Below are positions 38,838-64,000 of a stretch of DNA of 64,000 nt, piece by piece. Position numbers and translations under genes: made by a program. The notes beneath the pieces are model-generated. The model saw only the letters and a list, made by a program, of their open reading frames with translations. It ran no database searches and was not told the origin of the DNA. Numbering within the stretch: position 1 is the first letter of the stretch; every line of letters begins with the position of its first letter. Origin of the DNA: Allodiplogaster sudhausi (Eukaryota; Nematoda; Chromadorea; Rhabditida; Diplogasteridae); NCBI GenBank assembly GCA_945643635.1, contig CALZFC010000009.1:2006001-2070000 (forward strand), given 5' to 3'.

Positions 38838-41800
38838 TATCAAGAATGTATGAAGCAACCCTGGATGAGCGTCCCTTGGGAGCAACTTCGACGGGATCGA
38901 AAACTAGGCATTGAACAGGCAATCCGAGGAGGTCTCGAGCGGAGCTCGGGCAAATGGAGTGGGCGGCTCTCTCTGCTCTCGCCCACTCCACTCCCAGCTA
39001 CTCTATCATTCATCAAGGAGAGCTTCATCGCTGAAAAAAGACAAGTGAACTCCTACTTTAGAGAGCTTTCTTCGCCCCGCCCACATCTCAAAACACTTCA
39101 AAATAAAGAGAAATAAATATAGAAACCACAATAAGACTGCTCACAGAGAATTAGACGATGTCACCCTTAACCTGCGATGCCAGAACAGCTAAATTGATCA
39201 AAAACATAGTGTGAAATTTTGTAGTATTTTTTTTAGGAACGTCGAAGAAATTGATACAAAAAGATATGCAACCATATGTAGGCTTGTTATTCTAGCAAAA
39301 AGACGTATAATTTGTGAGACGTTTTTTTTTTCAAAGCACGAACGAACAAACAGCTTTCGCAACGTGTCATTAATAAAACTTCTCCCCCAGCCTTGACTTC
39401 CGGTATCTCTTTCTATTTTTAAAGGAGGAGAGGAGAAAAGGTGCGGATTTGTCACTAAATGAGAGTGGCGGAAGTGTGCGGTGCGAGAGCAGTTTGACGT
39501 GTGTTCGGGTGTCCGTCTTTGTCAGCTCGACTAAGTCGGTAATTGCTGGCCGCGCGCGCCCTCCAAATTGCACCCGGTAATTGCGGAATGCCAGAGAGGG
39601 CGACGAAGGACTCTCGGTCTGTCCGCATGAAGTTGAGAGATCAGAAAAGTGTTGAGGGGTGGAGGCCCATGAAACAACTGCCATGGGGCCAGCTGCTGCT
39701 GCTCGAGACCTCTTATCAAACGTACTCTGCACTCTCGAAGATACACAAGATGCTTCTTCTCTCGCTGAGATCACTGCTAACCGCCAAGTCGTGGGGATCA
39801 GAAGATCCTTCTGATTAGGATCATAATTAAGGCATCTGTGTGATTTGAGTCTAGTCATCTCTCGGGCATTCATGACTGGAGTGGGCTGGGGGGTGTGTGA
39901 TATATCGGATGTGATTATACAGAGAGAGAGAGAGAGAGAGAGTGAGTGAGTGAGAGAGACAAAGAGAGAGAAACAAAGAAAGAAAAAAATATCTTTCCAT
40001 GGCTGCCCTTCCCTCCTTCCTCGTCCCTCAGGGCGAGTCGAACGACCGAGTGAAGCGCTGCCTTTGTCAACACAATAAGTGTACGCGTCAAATTGAGTTA
40101 GAAGACCCTCGCGGACTAGTTGAGGAGATGGCCGAGAGGAGAGGAAGGGAGATGAGGCTTCTCTTGTCTCAGATACACGACGAAAAGATATATGTGAAAC
40201 ACAGACAGATTGAGGGTGGCGTGGGTGACTGACTACAGTCTCCTTCGCAGAGTTAACGGTGAACAGGCGTGGCACAAAGATTATCGGTCGGAGCAAGCAA
40301 AGAGGTATATGACCTGTGAAATTCGATAGCACGAAGAAAACATCAACGGAGAGGCACTCAGAACTTCGAAACCACGGGGCTTAGTTAGAGCTGTTCTCGC
40401 TGCTCTCGGCCATCGAGTCCATTCTTCTCTTTAACTGCCAACAAAAGAAAAAATGAGGATTTTTTTGATCTATTAAACTGATTTATGGGGAACCTTTGTT
40501 GAAATGTTACTGCTCCTTGACAATTGTGCCAGATTGCTTGCATAGAATGCTTGAAACAGAGAAGACACAAGGTTATTAACAGTAGCCAATTTCCCTCGGG
40601 AGCCACGTATGTATGTATATCCCTCGGCTTAAGCCGTGACATTTTGAAATGCGAAGCAGCCAAAGAAATGGCGGAAGCAAAAATCGCAGTGGACTAAGGA
40701 AGGGTGATGGATGGCGCTGTTGGCCAGCTAATTTAAGCTATTTGTGGAAGTTATATGAAGCAGCGCAGTCTTACTCGCCGACTGCAACCGGCGACTTTTC
40801 TCTTTGCCTTTTCACTGTTCCTCTCTCACTCTCCCACTCTCCATTCTCTTTTTCTCTCTTCGTCTCTCTCTCTCTATCTCATTGTACAGCGAACAGAATT
40901 CAGGAAAGCCGAGGAAGTGGTGGCCGATGAATAATGGCTGCGGCAGCTTTGCCGCGAGGGAGAGACGGCAGCTCAGTAGAAAAGGGAGCAGCAGCAAGTG
41001 CGGAAGTCGGAGGATGAAGAATGAGAGCGAGAAGGAGAAGCCAAGGAGGACGAGGAGGAGGAGGGAGAGTAGGCTGAGGGGGTTGGAGAAAGCAAGTTGT
41101 TGTGTTCGGTCACGGTCAGGTTGCATGGTGGAAGGAAGCCGGAGAGAAGCGAAGAAGGATTGTCTGGAAGGGGTCGAGAGGGCATGCCACAGGCTTCCCT
41201 TTACGCACGCCAACTCACGCACTCCTTCATGCACGCATCGCGCATTTACTGTCACTATTCAAATGGTTCGTACAATGAAAGCCGCCAGCATGAAAGCGAC
41301 CATTCACCGAAAAGATAACAGACATGAATGGGAGGAAACATTAGAGCTAAAAGGAGCGGTTGCCTGCAGCACTCCGTGTCCTTTCTCACTTCCCGGACCG
41401 AAAGACCCGACAAATCTGAAAGAATTTCGCCTCCTCCTCATTGTATGACGCAATCTATCTCACTTATCCATTTTTCTCTCTCTTGCTTTTTCCCCAGTTC
41501 TCCTCTCTCTCTCTCCCTCTTTTCCGCTCTCTTTCACTCTTTCTCTCAGTGTCTATCCGTCTCTGTCTCTGTCTCTCTTCTCCCTGTTCTCTGTCTCTGT
41601 CTCTCCCCTCTCTCTATCTCTTTGGTTAAGGCATCGAGAACAGTTGCTAGCCAGTAAGGGGAAGCCACAGCTGCAAGCCAAAAAAAGAGTCGGCTTTTTT
41701 CTACTGCTTTGATGAGCACTCTGGATAGCATAACGAGAAGTAGGATGAGCAGGATGCAAGAGCAAAGAACGTCATCCGAAGTAAGTGACAGAGAGAAAAA

Positions 41801-42004
41801 GGGAAAGAGATAGAGAGAAAGAGAGACAGAGATAGGAGAGAGAGAGAGAAGAGGAGGAGGAGGAGGAGGGAGAGCAAAGAATACTGAAGCTGATCAAGCG
41901 TCTTGGTTTCATGATTAAAATTTGCGAGTTTGGTCATGAAAAGAGTGCACAAGGAAGTGCTCAGCCGTTTTCGGCGAGAGTAAGAGATCGAAGTGGCAGC
42001 TGAC

Positions 42005-42007
<3 letters not shown>

Positions 42008-42042
<35 letters not shown>
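42008..42042. repeat. (CT)n microsatellite
   Basis: About 34 bp of pure CT followed by CT-rich sequence to about 42130. Confidence 0.92.
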
Positions 42043-42047
<5 letters not shown>

Positions 42048-44056
42048 CTCTCACTGTCACCCTCTTTCCCTCTCTCTTCTCTCTCCCTCTCTATCGTTCT
42101 GCCCCTTTCTTATTCCCTCTCTCCCCTTAGCTTGTGCCTGAAAGAGCTCTCGGCTAAGTCACACGAGCACATCAATCTCTTTTTCATTAGAAGATCCATG
42201 AGATGAAACGAGCATCTTAGAGGAGATGACCATTCTAGGCATATCTTGAGGTGGCCGTTCAGTGGCTAACGCTGCGAATTCATAACACATTCCATAATTT
42301 GAATTTTTATGATACAAGGGAAGAAAGAGGAAGAGAGAGATTAAGAGAGAGATATATAAAGAGAGAACGAGAGAGAGAGAGAGAGAGAGAGCACGCGAGA
42401 GAGACCAGCAGTTACGGTATGCAAGAACCACACGAAAGAAAATTGAAGAAGAAAAAAAATGGTAATGGAATAGAATGGAAAAGATGAAAGTGTAGGGCAG
42501 CCCCTGAATTCCTGGGGCTCCTCTTCCTTCCACAGACATCAATTTAAATAGCATTACTGTGCCAGAGTAAATGATGTGCATGGTCACCAGAATGCGATCA
42601 GAATGATTCGGACAAGTCCAAGTGCATGGGAGTGGTCAAGTCTATGGCAGAGTCGAATAGAAAGCGTCTAAGAGCATCCGCTTCTTCTTTTCACTTTCTT
42701 CTTCTTAACCGTCTCCAGCATCGTCTTTCAAGTCCCGTGGGGAACGATTGCTCATCCAAAGAGAGAAAGAGGGAGAAAAAGAGAGGAGGGAATCAAGATG
42801 AGAAAAAAAGTAAGTTCGAAGAGAATAAAAAAAGATAATAGGGAGAGGGGCAGTGTGAGGTAGAGAGGAACGATACAGGTGGAAGATAGAGAGAAGTTCT
42901 CGAGGTGTTGAAAGGACCGGGAGGGTCAAGTGTGGAAAAGTGGGGGAGTGACAAATTCGAAGAAATGGCGACTTCATTCTATTTGAGGCACCTTGCTGAA
43001 AGGATGTCAGTCTGAATTCGCCGTTTCACAGAGCCATTGGCGACAGCTCCGAATAGAGAAGCAGAGGAAAGGGAGGGCATGTTAGGCTCACTTCACGCCA
43101 TCCCTTCCTGCCTCTCTCAATCCAGACTCCCCTTCCATCTCGAGAACTTTTGTAATAATTGTTAGAACGATCTACGAACTAAATATGTGATGCCCGCCGT
43201 CATGTACTAGAGGCAGATCCAAAGCAGAGAAAAACAACGAATAAAAATAACTGAAGATAGGCTCAAAGCGGCAGGAAACAGAGTGAGAAATGCCGATTAT
43301 ATTGCACGCGTTGCATAGGAACTTAGCAGTCAGTCTGCAGAATCACGAAGTGAACCCCATGGGCCTAAATCGTTTAATCAGCCTCGTCAATCAAGCAAAG
43401 TTGGGTGGTTGGGCCTTGTCTTGGCTAAAAAGGAACGAGGAGTGCAAGAGGACTTCGATGTGCAGCCTCCCACTCCATTCACACCTATCCTTGTAAACAT
43501 CAATCCTTCTTGGCCTTTTCAGTCATGCATGCATTCTAAAATGGGCAGCCATGGCGACTTCGTGGAGCCACCACGCGCCTTGTCTGTGGCTTGACAATCC
43601 GAAAATCGTTGTGTTGCTTTGTATTTATGCTCACTACCAGCCGAGAAGAAAGAGAAAAGAGAGAAAGCGAAGAAAACCATGCATGCAACGACAATCTCAG
43701 TACCAAACTACGACCAATTGTGGCAAAGGAGAGTACCGTAGGGGAGAATTGAGTATAACAGAAACAAGTTCAGCTGATATCATTGGTGTACGAGCCCTTA
43801 ATAAGTACAACATTTCTCATGCACAATCTAACAATACTTCATAACTATACTCAATAATACTACATTTACTCATAGGAGTGTTCACTAAACAATCTACAAT
43901 TGCATTATCAAGTACATGAAAATGTCCTATGGGAGAGAGGGAGAGAGAGAGAGGGAGAGAGAGAAGAGAGAATTGAGGAGATGATAACAGGAAATAGACG
44001 AAAGCAGAAGCATGAACAGTGTCAATAGAAGTAAGTGAATTTCTCGCAAGTGTTTC

Positions 44057-58510
<14,454 letters not shown>

Positions 58511-58737
58511 CTGAAATTATATATTTATAATTTACAATATTTCTTTTCGTTCTATATCACTTCTCAGTTTCAATCTCACCATGTGAATCAAGTGTCAGCC
58601 TTCATCCATCTTTGTCTACTTGCTTATTTTCCGCTATATCCATGTGAAATGCGCGCACTGTAATACTTCTCGGAAACGCCGTGTGATTTTGCGTGTTTGA
58701 GATATCCTGTATTGAGAAAAAGCGCCTGTTCTTTCAG

Positions 58738-58739
58738 GT
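58738..58739 (+). promoter_or_regulatory. 3' splice acceptor before flp-2 (cis or SL trans-splice site)
   Basis: CTGTTCTTTCAG|GTTC lies 35 bp upstream of the flp-2 ATG. This is a strong nematode acceptor at the distance typical of spliced-leader addition. A cis-spliced 5' UTR intron is equally possible. Confidence 0.5.
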
Positions 58740-58773
58740 TCAAGCCTGGTCGCTGGCCGAAGAGAGAACCGAG

Positions 58774-59178
58774 ATGAATGCTCGACTGCTCGCCCTTCTC
58801 TCCTTCCTCATCTCCTTCGTTGTCATTGTCCGTTTCCCATACTGTACTACGTACTCTCTGCTAGATTCCTTCGAGATATAAGAGGCTGCAGCGCACACAT
58901 ACTTAATCGTTTTTTTCTGTTGACAGGCTCACAGCTATCCCTACTACGATGTGCCCAGTTCGCTCGAGCAGCCACTAAAGAAGCGTTTCCGAGGGGAGCC
59001 GATCCGGTGAGATCTTGATAAACTCAATAATAGCTCATCTGTATTATCCTGGGCTACAGAGCTCTCTCCAATATGGTTGTCTTCTAGATTCGGAAAGCGT
59101 GCGCCGCGCGAGCCAATCCGATTCGGTAAGCGGGCATCGCTTGGCGAGTTGGCTGACGAAGAGTTCGTGCTCAACTGA
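58774..59178 (+). CDS. flp-2: FLP-2 type FMRFamide-like neuropeptide precursor
   Basis: Secreted neuropeptide prohormone. Three exons: 58774-58827, 58927-59006 and 59088-59178 (TGA), giving 74 residues. The hydrophobic signal peptide (MNARLLALLSFLISFVVI) is exon 1, and a short Tyr/Ser spacer follows. Two peptides are bounded by basic pairs: KKR-FRGEPIRFG-KR and APREPIRFG-KR, each with Gly as amide donor. They correspond to the two nematode FLP-2 peptides (RGEPIRFamide and PREPIRFamide endings). The acidic C-terminal spacer ends in FVLN. The second intron splits the Arg codon of the first RFG. Exon 1 could end at any of three adjacent phase-0 GT sites; I chose ATT|GTCCGT. It lies 264 bp from the first visible GOGAT exon, divergently oriented. 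Confidence 0.95.
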
Positions 59179-59348
59179 ACTCATCCCCATCTCTCATTCT
59201 ATTCTATTACTCTTCCATTCTACTACTATTATCATTCCAATTGCTAATCTAGAATAATCGAGCGCTGTTCAGAGAAGATATATGAGCTTAAAATCGCACG
59301 CTTAATATGATCTCCAATAACTATGCATGAGTCTCGGGCAGAACATCA

Positions 59349-59354
59349 AATAAA
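59349..59354 (+). terminator. AATAAA polyadenylation signal candidate for flp-2
   Basis: AATAAA about 170 bp past the flp-2 stop on the same strand, followed by a T-rich stretch. It is the only such hexamer in this 3' flank. Confidence 0.55.
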
Positions 59355-59527
59355 GTTTTCATGTTAGGTAATGGTTTATCGACTCTCCCAACAAAATCTG
59401 CTCCCAGAACTCGCTGAAAAGCATAACGAAATGCTTTGGCAGCCAGAATGCAAAGACATTTAGGGATGTGAAGCTATGATGAAGGACAAGCAATTCAAAA
59501 GGTAGCCATCGTCTGAGAGGAAAGTAA

Positions 59528-59596
<69 letters not shown>

Positions 59597-59597
59597 A
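59528..59597. repeat. (CT)n microsatellite
   Basis: About 70 bp of CT with TTTC and CCC interruptions on the plus strand, just downstream of flp-2. Confidence 0.95.
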
Positions 59598-60681
59598 CAC
59601 GTTGATGCAAATGGAATCTGCGCCGCTTACGCACTTTCATTACCTTCAAGTACCACCTCGTTCGTGTCTTTTCAGCGGAAAGAATGAGAATAAGATGAAA
59701 GCACAAATTATTCTCAACGAAGATTATCTCCTTACTGGACCGCCATACAAATCGTTCGTTGTAAGAACCAGCTCATCGCGTCGTGACGAATCTTATTTTT
59801 AAGCTATGTATTTTCAAAAGGAAGATATTTTCCTAGTAAACGGCTAAATAGAAAAGGAGATTCAAATTTTCAACAAAAGAAGCGTAATTCGTTGAATCTC
59901 TGTCTATTACGATCTAACTTGTCATATGGTACTAATCCTCTTTTCATGTAAATCTTCATTCATCCGACGCCGCCGGAGGATTTGACGAAGTACCGTCGCG
60001 ATATATTTATTGTGCGATGGAGAAGCCAACGTTTAGTAAGAGAAATGCATAATTCTAGCGAACGCAGACTCCGTTTCTCCCGCCCAAGGCAGCTTCGCCT
60101 ATCATGAAATAAGCACTGGTAGCTCGGAACTTTTTCCCTCCGGCATCTCTCTCTCTATCCACTACGCAGTATCATGTTTGCACTCTCAGTCTCTTATAAA
60201 GTGATGCGCATCCCTTGTTGGGCACTCTGTGCCAGACTCAGGTAACCCACCCGAGAGAAGTGCAGCATTCTTGCGAAAGAAAGAACACGGGTGCTGTTGC
60301 TCCGACTCGAACTCCACCTCTTCCGGTTCGCGGCGTCATCCGGAAGGGCAGCACCGGCGAGTAAGCACGCGGTCCTTCATGCCCTTGCTCTCTCAGCTCA
60401 GCCGCATTAGAGTTGGCGTGTTCACCCTTCATCGTGCAATGTCCCCTGACTGAGATACGAAACTGGAGAGGAGAGGAGGGGGGGGGGGGTGGGTTCGGTT
60501 CGAAGAGAGGTAGAAACTATTTTCCAAGGGATACACCCCGCCCATATCCGCTTCTCGTAATGTTTCTTTTTTCACGCCAAGCTTTCACCTCTTCAACTCG
60601 TACTGGCGTGTTCTGTTTTTTGGTCTTTTCGTTCTCTTATCTCCACTGCTACCGCCTCCTTGTCTCCTTCAATTCTTCCTC

Positions 60682-60683
60682 AG
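60682..60683 (+). promoter_or_regulatory. 3' splice acceptor before flp-3 (cis or SL trans-splice site)
   Basis: Pyrimidine-rich TTCTTCCTCAG|GCGC, 57 bp upstream of the flp-3 ATG, fits a spliced-leader acceptor or the end of a 5' UTR intron. Confidence 0.45.
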
Positions 60684-60740
60684 GCGCTCAGTCCAGCTTG
60701 AACGGGCGGGAATCAGTTGGGTCTCCTGCTTGTGCAGACT

Positions 60741-61741
60741 ATGGCAGTCGACACGCGCTTCACTTTCTGTCTACTCGTGGTCGGAGCAGCAATCAGCATT
60801 GCCTACGGTAGGTATTTCGATCTTTTCCATGGAAAAATTGAAACATTTCGAAATGACTTTCGTTGTAGCCATATATCGGGAAAAATTATTAGGCTGCATC
60901 ACTTTCGGGCCAACATTTGAAAAATAGAGGAGATCAAACTATACTTGTAGCGCAGAAAGATGATTCTATCCATAACAAACGAAGTGCCCTTGGTGGAACA
61001 ATGCGCTTCGGCAAGCGGGCAGCTGTTCTCTACAGCCTTAGTGATCAGGTAGAGTTGCTTATATTATCGAATCCAATCGTGTTTAAGATTTACGAATCGT
61101 ACACTTAAGGATGTCGATGGACTTGATGATGAACAGCTCCTCCGTCAGTCAAGAAGCGCCCTCGGGGGAACGATGCGATTCGGCAAGAGGGCAGTCCTCG
61201 CTGCGCTTCCCGCTGTTCGTTTTTCTTCTCTTGATTAATGCCGCTTTCAAGACGAAAGATGAGGATACGATGACAAGATACGAGAAGTAAGAGAGAAAGG
61301 GACCGGGAGAACCAAGCGCAAAAAATACAGCCTCAATCAATTTTTTTGTTCTATCAAGAATAAATGTGAAATGTTCGTTCCATATGTCCTGGATCAAAAA
61401 TGACATTACTCAACGCTGCTTTCTAAGTATCATTATTCAATATATCAGCGAGAAGGGAAAATTGGAGAAAACGAGGGAAAAAACCACAGGGAATGCAAAT
61501 GAGAGAGCGTGAGCAAAGAGAACGCTCTGCGAAAGGCGAAAGACTGATAAATGGTCACAAAGTTCTCGTCCAGATCTTCTAGGAATCAATCAACCGATTT
61601 CATTAAATTAAACTTGTATTCTTTGCAATGTGTCAAAGTTATTAAAAATGATGTCAGGGAGACTCATTCGACGATGAAGGCAGTGCGTGGTATGCGAAGA
61701 GAAGTCCACTTGGCACCATGCGATTCGGCCGACGCCGTTGA
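60741..61741 (+). CDS. flp-3: FLP-3 type FMRFamide-like neuropeptide precursor
   Basis: Secreted neuropeptide prohormone. Four exons join in frame: 60741-60807, 60951-61048, 61110-61214 and 61658-61741 (TGA), giving 117 residues. The signal peptide (MAVDTRFTFCLLVVGAAISI) is exon 1. Each later exon carries one RFamide unit: NKR-SALGGTMRFG-KR, SR-SALGGTMRFG-KR, and KR-SPLGTMRFG-RRR-stop. The last is the classic nematode FLP-3 peptide; the first two carry an extra Gly. The spacers between units are acidic (DVDGLDDEQ, DSFDDE). Only three copies are visible, fewer than I recall for C. elegans FLP-3. The 61110 acceptor is AAG rather than CAG. Processing would be by proprotein convertase at KR/RR, then C-terminal amidation. 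Confidence 0.94.
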
Positions 61742-64000
61742 CAGAAGAATAAGAAGCGGAGCCATTAAAGCAAGACGCTTCACCACCCAATCATGTTCAC
61801 AAGTTTAAATTATGCGATCGACGTCCTTACAAACACCCTATATTCTTGTCATTTCAACAACTCTGCAAGTAAACACAATATTTTGTTACAATCTCGCTGC
61901 AGGGGTCACTGGACATGTTCAATTTTGTTGCGAAGTTTACCTAGGCGCTCAAGTACATCAGTACGGTGTATGTGGAGGAGAGCATTAAGCAACACCTTGT
62001 GTAAACTAGAGAAGAGATGGCGAGCGAGAGCTGGTAAGAATATAGAGGAACAGGCTGTAATTACATCTCTCATAACCAACTTCTCTGAAACCGAGGGCCT
62101 TCTCACGTAATTCTCATCGATGATATCATTTGTATTCGTCTCTCCTAAACATGAAGAATTTCGTTGGCCTTTTCTCGCCATCTCTTTGCTCCATGTACAC
62201 ATTATGCCAAATTACATACTCAAGTTGCCGCAGTATGGCAGTTGTGCTTAGCATGTCAATTTGCTCATTCATCTACGGAACCCCGAAGAAGAACAAAACA
62301 AGCGTTTTTTTTTCTCTTCACCAATCTCTAAATAAGTGGAAACTTTGAAGACAATTTACAGCAAGTGCTCTGCAAAAAAGATGTAATATCCTGACCAAAG
62401 ACTACATAGCACTTTACGATTTGAGGCCACAAAATGACTGGTGCAGCCGGGGGCAGCTTCATTTTGTGTGTTTAGTGATGACAGCAAGGAGACGCCAGAT
62501 GAGCACCGGCCTTCATCAACATCTTCAAATGGTCAAGAGCTACCGTATACAGTGCTTGCTACATATGCGTGAGAAGTGGGAAGGAGAAGGCAGACGACAA
62601 GGCACTCTTCAGCTGGTGTTGATGAAGATGTGATTGGATGCTTGGAATGAGTCACGGAGACATGACCAATCCCCCCCTTTGCTCGGCCTTTCGATCTCGT
62701 TGCTCATTGCTCTCGGTAATCGATCCTCCCACTCCTGGGTGGAGCAACGGTGACAGCACTGGAATTGGCCCATTTCTACGAGATGAAGGAAGCTCCTGCA
62801 AGGCGTCGACACCCACAAGAGCGTCATCCATTTCCACAGGGCCATTCAACTTATGCAGCTGGATGATATCTCGGTGCAAAAGCATAAATCTATGCAAACA
62901 AAGATGAAAGGTTGGGAGAGAGCAAGAGAAGACAGAGAGACAGAGAGAGAGAGAGAGAGAGATAGAGAGCGAGAGAGAGATGGAGGGAGAAAAGCAAAAT
63001 AAGGAATAGAAATAGCGAGAGAGTTAAATCAGAATTGTAATTATTGCTAATTAGCAATGCCCTACTCAGCAGCGTAACAAAACAGTCCATCTTCCACATC
63101 TACACACGAACTGACACTTATAATAGCAATAAAAAAGTGCTGTGCAATTTTCCTTTAATTTCCTGCCCACAATTTCATACATACCCATCAGATCGTTTCG
63201 ATTGGACCGCAACTCGTAAACATGTAGTTGAAGCCATTCGAAAAATAAATTGCATCAGGTACGTCCCGATTATTCAGCACGGCAGCTGACTGTTCAAAAT
63301 ATCCATCTCATTTCCCGTTCAGCGCGCACTCGACGAATAGTTCACTGCTTCTTGGGAAATGCAAAAGTCGGAAATGCTTTCAACGCCCAACGGCGAGATC
63401 GACGACTCCTCAACAACCTTGTAAATCCAGCCTCGCTAGAGTATCCGAGACAAATACTTGGTAATGATACCTATGGAAATAAAGAACGGTGGCTGTTATT
63501 ATGAGGGTGTATCTGCAAAATAGAGAGCGACAGAGCATCTTTGCCATGATATTATTGTGGCCGCTTCCTCTCATTTCCTCAGACCTCGTACCCCTCTACC
63601 ATCATGTGTGGTTCAGCTAAGGCATCTCTTCTCAATTCCAAATAGCTGACCGGGGCCATGCAAGTGCGCGGTCGGATGGTATGCAATGGGAGGGAGGTCT
63701 TCTCTATCGTCATCGTCTCTCTGTGGAAATGGGCGGGGCGATTGAGTGGTCGTCTCTGGTGGCTGAGGTGGCAGATGCGACTGCCGCATGGCCAGAAGGA
63801 TCCTCTCCCGTTCACCTTCCACTCGCCTCTTCTTCTTCTCCCGCCTCGCTCGTTGGCACAGCCACCGTTGTGCATTCATTAATAAGCGGCCAGTTCTCTC
63901 TAGTCCTCCCAACAATGCTTCGCCTGCCTGCTTTGACAGCCCCAGCGATTTCTTTTGTCGCCTACTAACCGCGCGTAGTCTGGAAACACTCCTTACTAAA
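61742..64000. other. unassigned right end
   Basis: No exon with recognisable similarity. It holds a GA-rich tract at 62920-62992. Minus-strand open frames at 62652-62897 and 63613-63915 (the latter Pro/Arg-rich, with REDLPPIAYHPTAHLHGPG) have a moderately coding-like composition but no clear splice sites or family. I searched by eye for the GOGAT glutaminase motifs (N-terminal CGVGF, HNGEINT, DSGALD) in the minus-strand frames and found none. Confidence 0.5.

Larger units (their letters stand above)
35707..44056. other. gene-free stretch between the GPCR and GOGAT
   Basis: 8.3 kb without a recognisable exon. Contents: GA-rich tracts (36159-36280, 38229-38275, 39921-39970, 41785-41875, 42340-42395, 43932-43975), CT-rich tracts (37500-37522, 37830-37938, 41470-41625, 42008-42042), a 13-G run at 37629, and a minisatellite at 38708-38837. 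A 72-codon frame at 36641-36859 begins with a signal-peptide-like segment but has no further support. The receptor's 5' exon and promoter, and the GOGAT 3' UTR, should be here. Confidence 0.55.
59179..60682. other. flp-2/flp-3 intergenic region
   Basis: Contains the flp-2 3' UTR, a 70-bp (CT)n field at 59528-59597, an 11-G run near 60480, and presumably the flp-3 promoter. No exon of the opposite-strand GOGAT is recognisable here. Confidence 0.6.

Noticed and set aside
58944..59174. Minus-strand frame opposite flp-2
   Set aside because: Shadow of the two RFamide exons; the plus-strand peptides and splice sites are decisive.
63613..63915. Minus-strand Pro/Arg-rich frame as the missing GOGAT N-terminus
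   Set aside because: Contains none of the class II glutaminase motifs and has no donor leading toward 58510.

Overview
The window is nuclear DNA from a nematode. Six gene loci can be read with confidence, all split by short introns with a T-rich 3' end: an unc-7-type innexin, a Q50 paired-like homeobox gene, a class B neuropeptide GPCR, a fused glutamate synthase (GOGAT), and two FMRFamide-like peptide precursors that match nematode flp-2 and flp-3. The FLP peptides (REPIRFG and PLGTMRFG types) are nematode-specific. I cannot name the species.

Layout. 1-2736 (-): unc-7, running off the left edge before its last exons, with possible far-upstream 5' exons near 2.7-3.5, 6.6 and 18.3-18.8 kb. 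3.5-28.5 kb: no secure gene, and very dense in (GA)n/(CT)n microsatellites and purine/pyrimidine-rich tracts. 28.5-30.1 kb (+): paired-like homeobox gene, best matched to dsc-1. 30.66-35.65 kb (-): class B GPCR, best matched to seb-3, convergent with the homeobox gene. 35.7-44.0 kb: no secure gene, repeat rich. 44.06-58.51 kb (-): 40 exons of NAD(P)H glutamate synthase covering all but the N-terminal glutaminase domain. 58.77-59.18 kb (+): flp-2. 60.74-61.74 kb (+): flp-3. 61.7-64 kb: nothing secure.

From memory, the C. elegans counterparts are all X-linked, and two neighbourhoods are conserved: GOGAT/flp-3/flp-2 (cosmid W07E11) and seb-3/dsc-1 (cosmid C18B12). The window is therefore probably a piece of the X-equivalent chromosome. 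Gap junction, neuropeptide, peptide receptor and homeobox genes suggest nervous-system roles, and GOGAT is metabolic. Nothing indicates an operon.

The least ordinary feature is splicing. Frame-forced exon joins require three GC-AG introns, and by my hand count about 12 of 67 acceptors end in AAG or GAG instead of the usual CAG/TAG. Long dinucleotide tracts sit in introns mostly with the pyrimidine strand as the sense strand. I see no CRISPR array, rRNA gene, secure tRNA gene or intact transposon.
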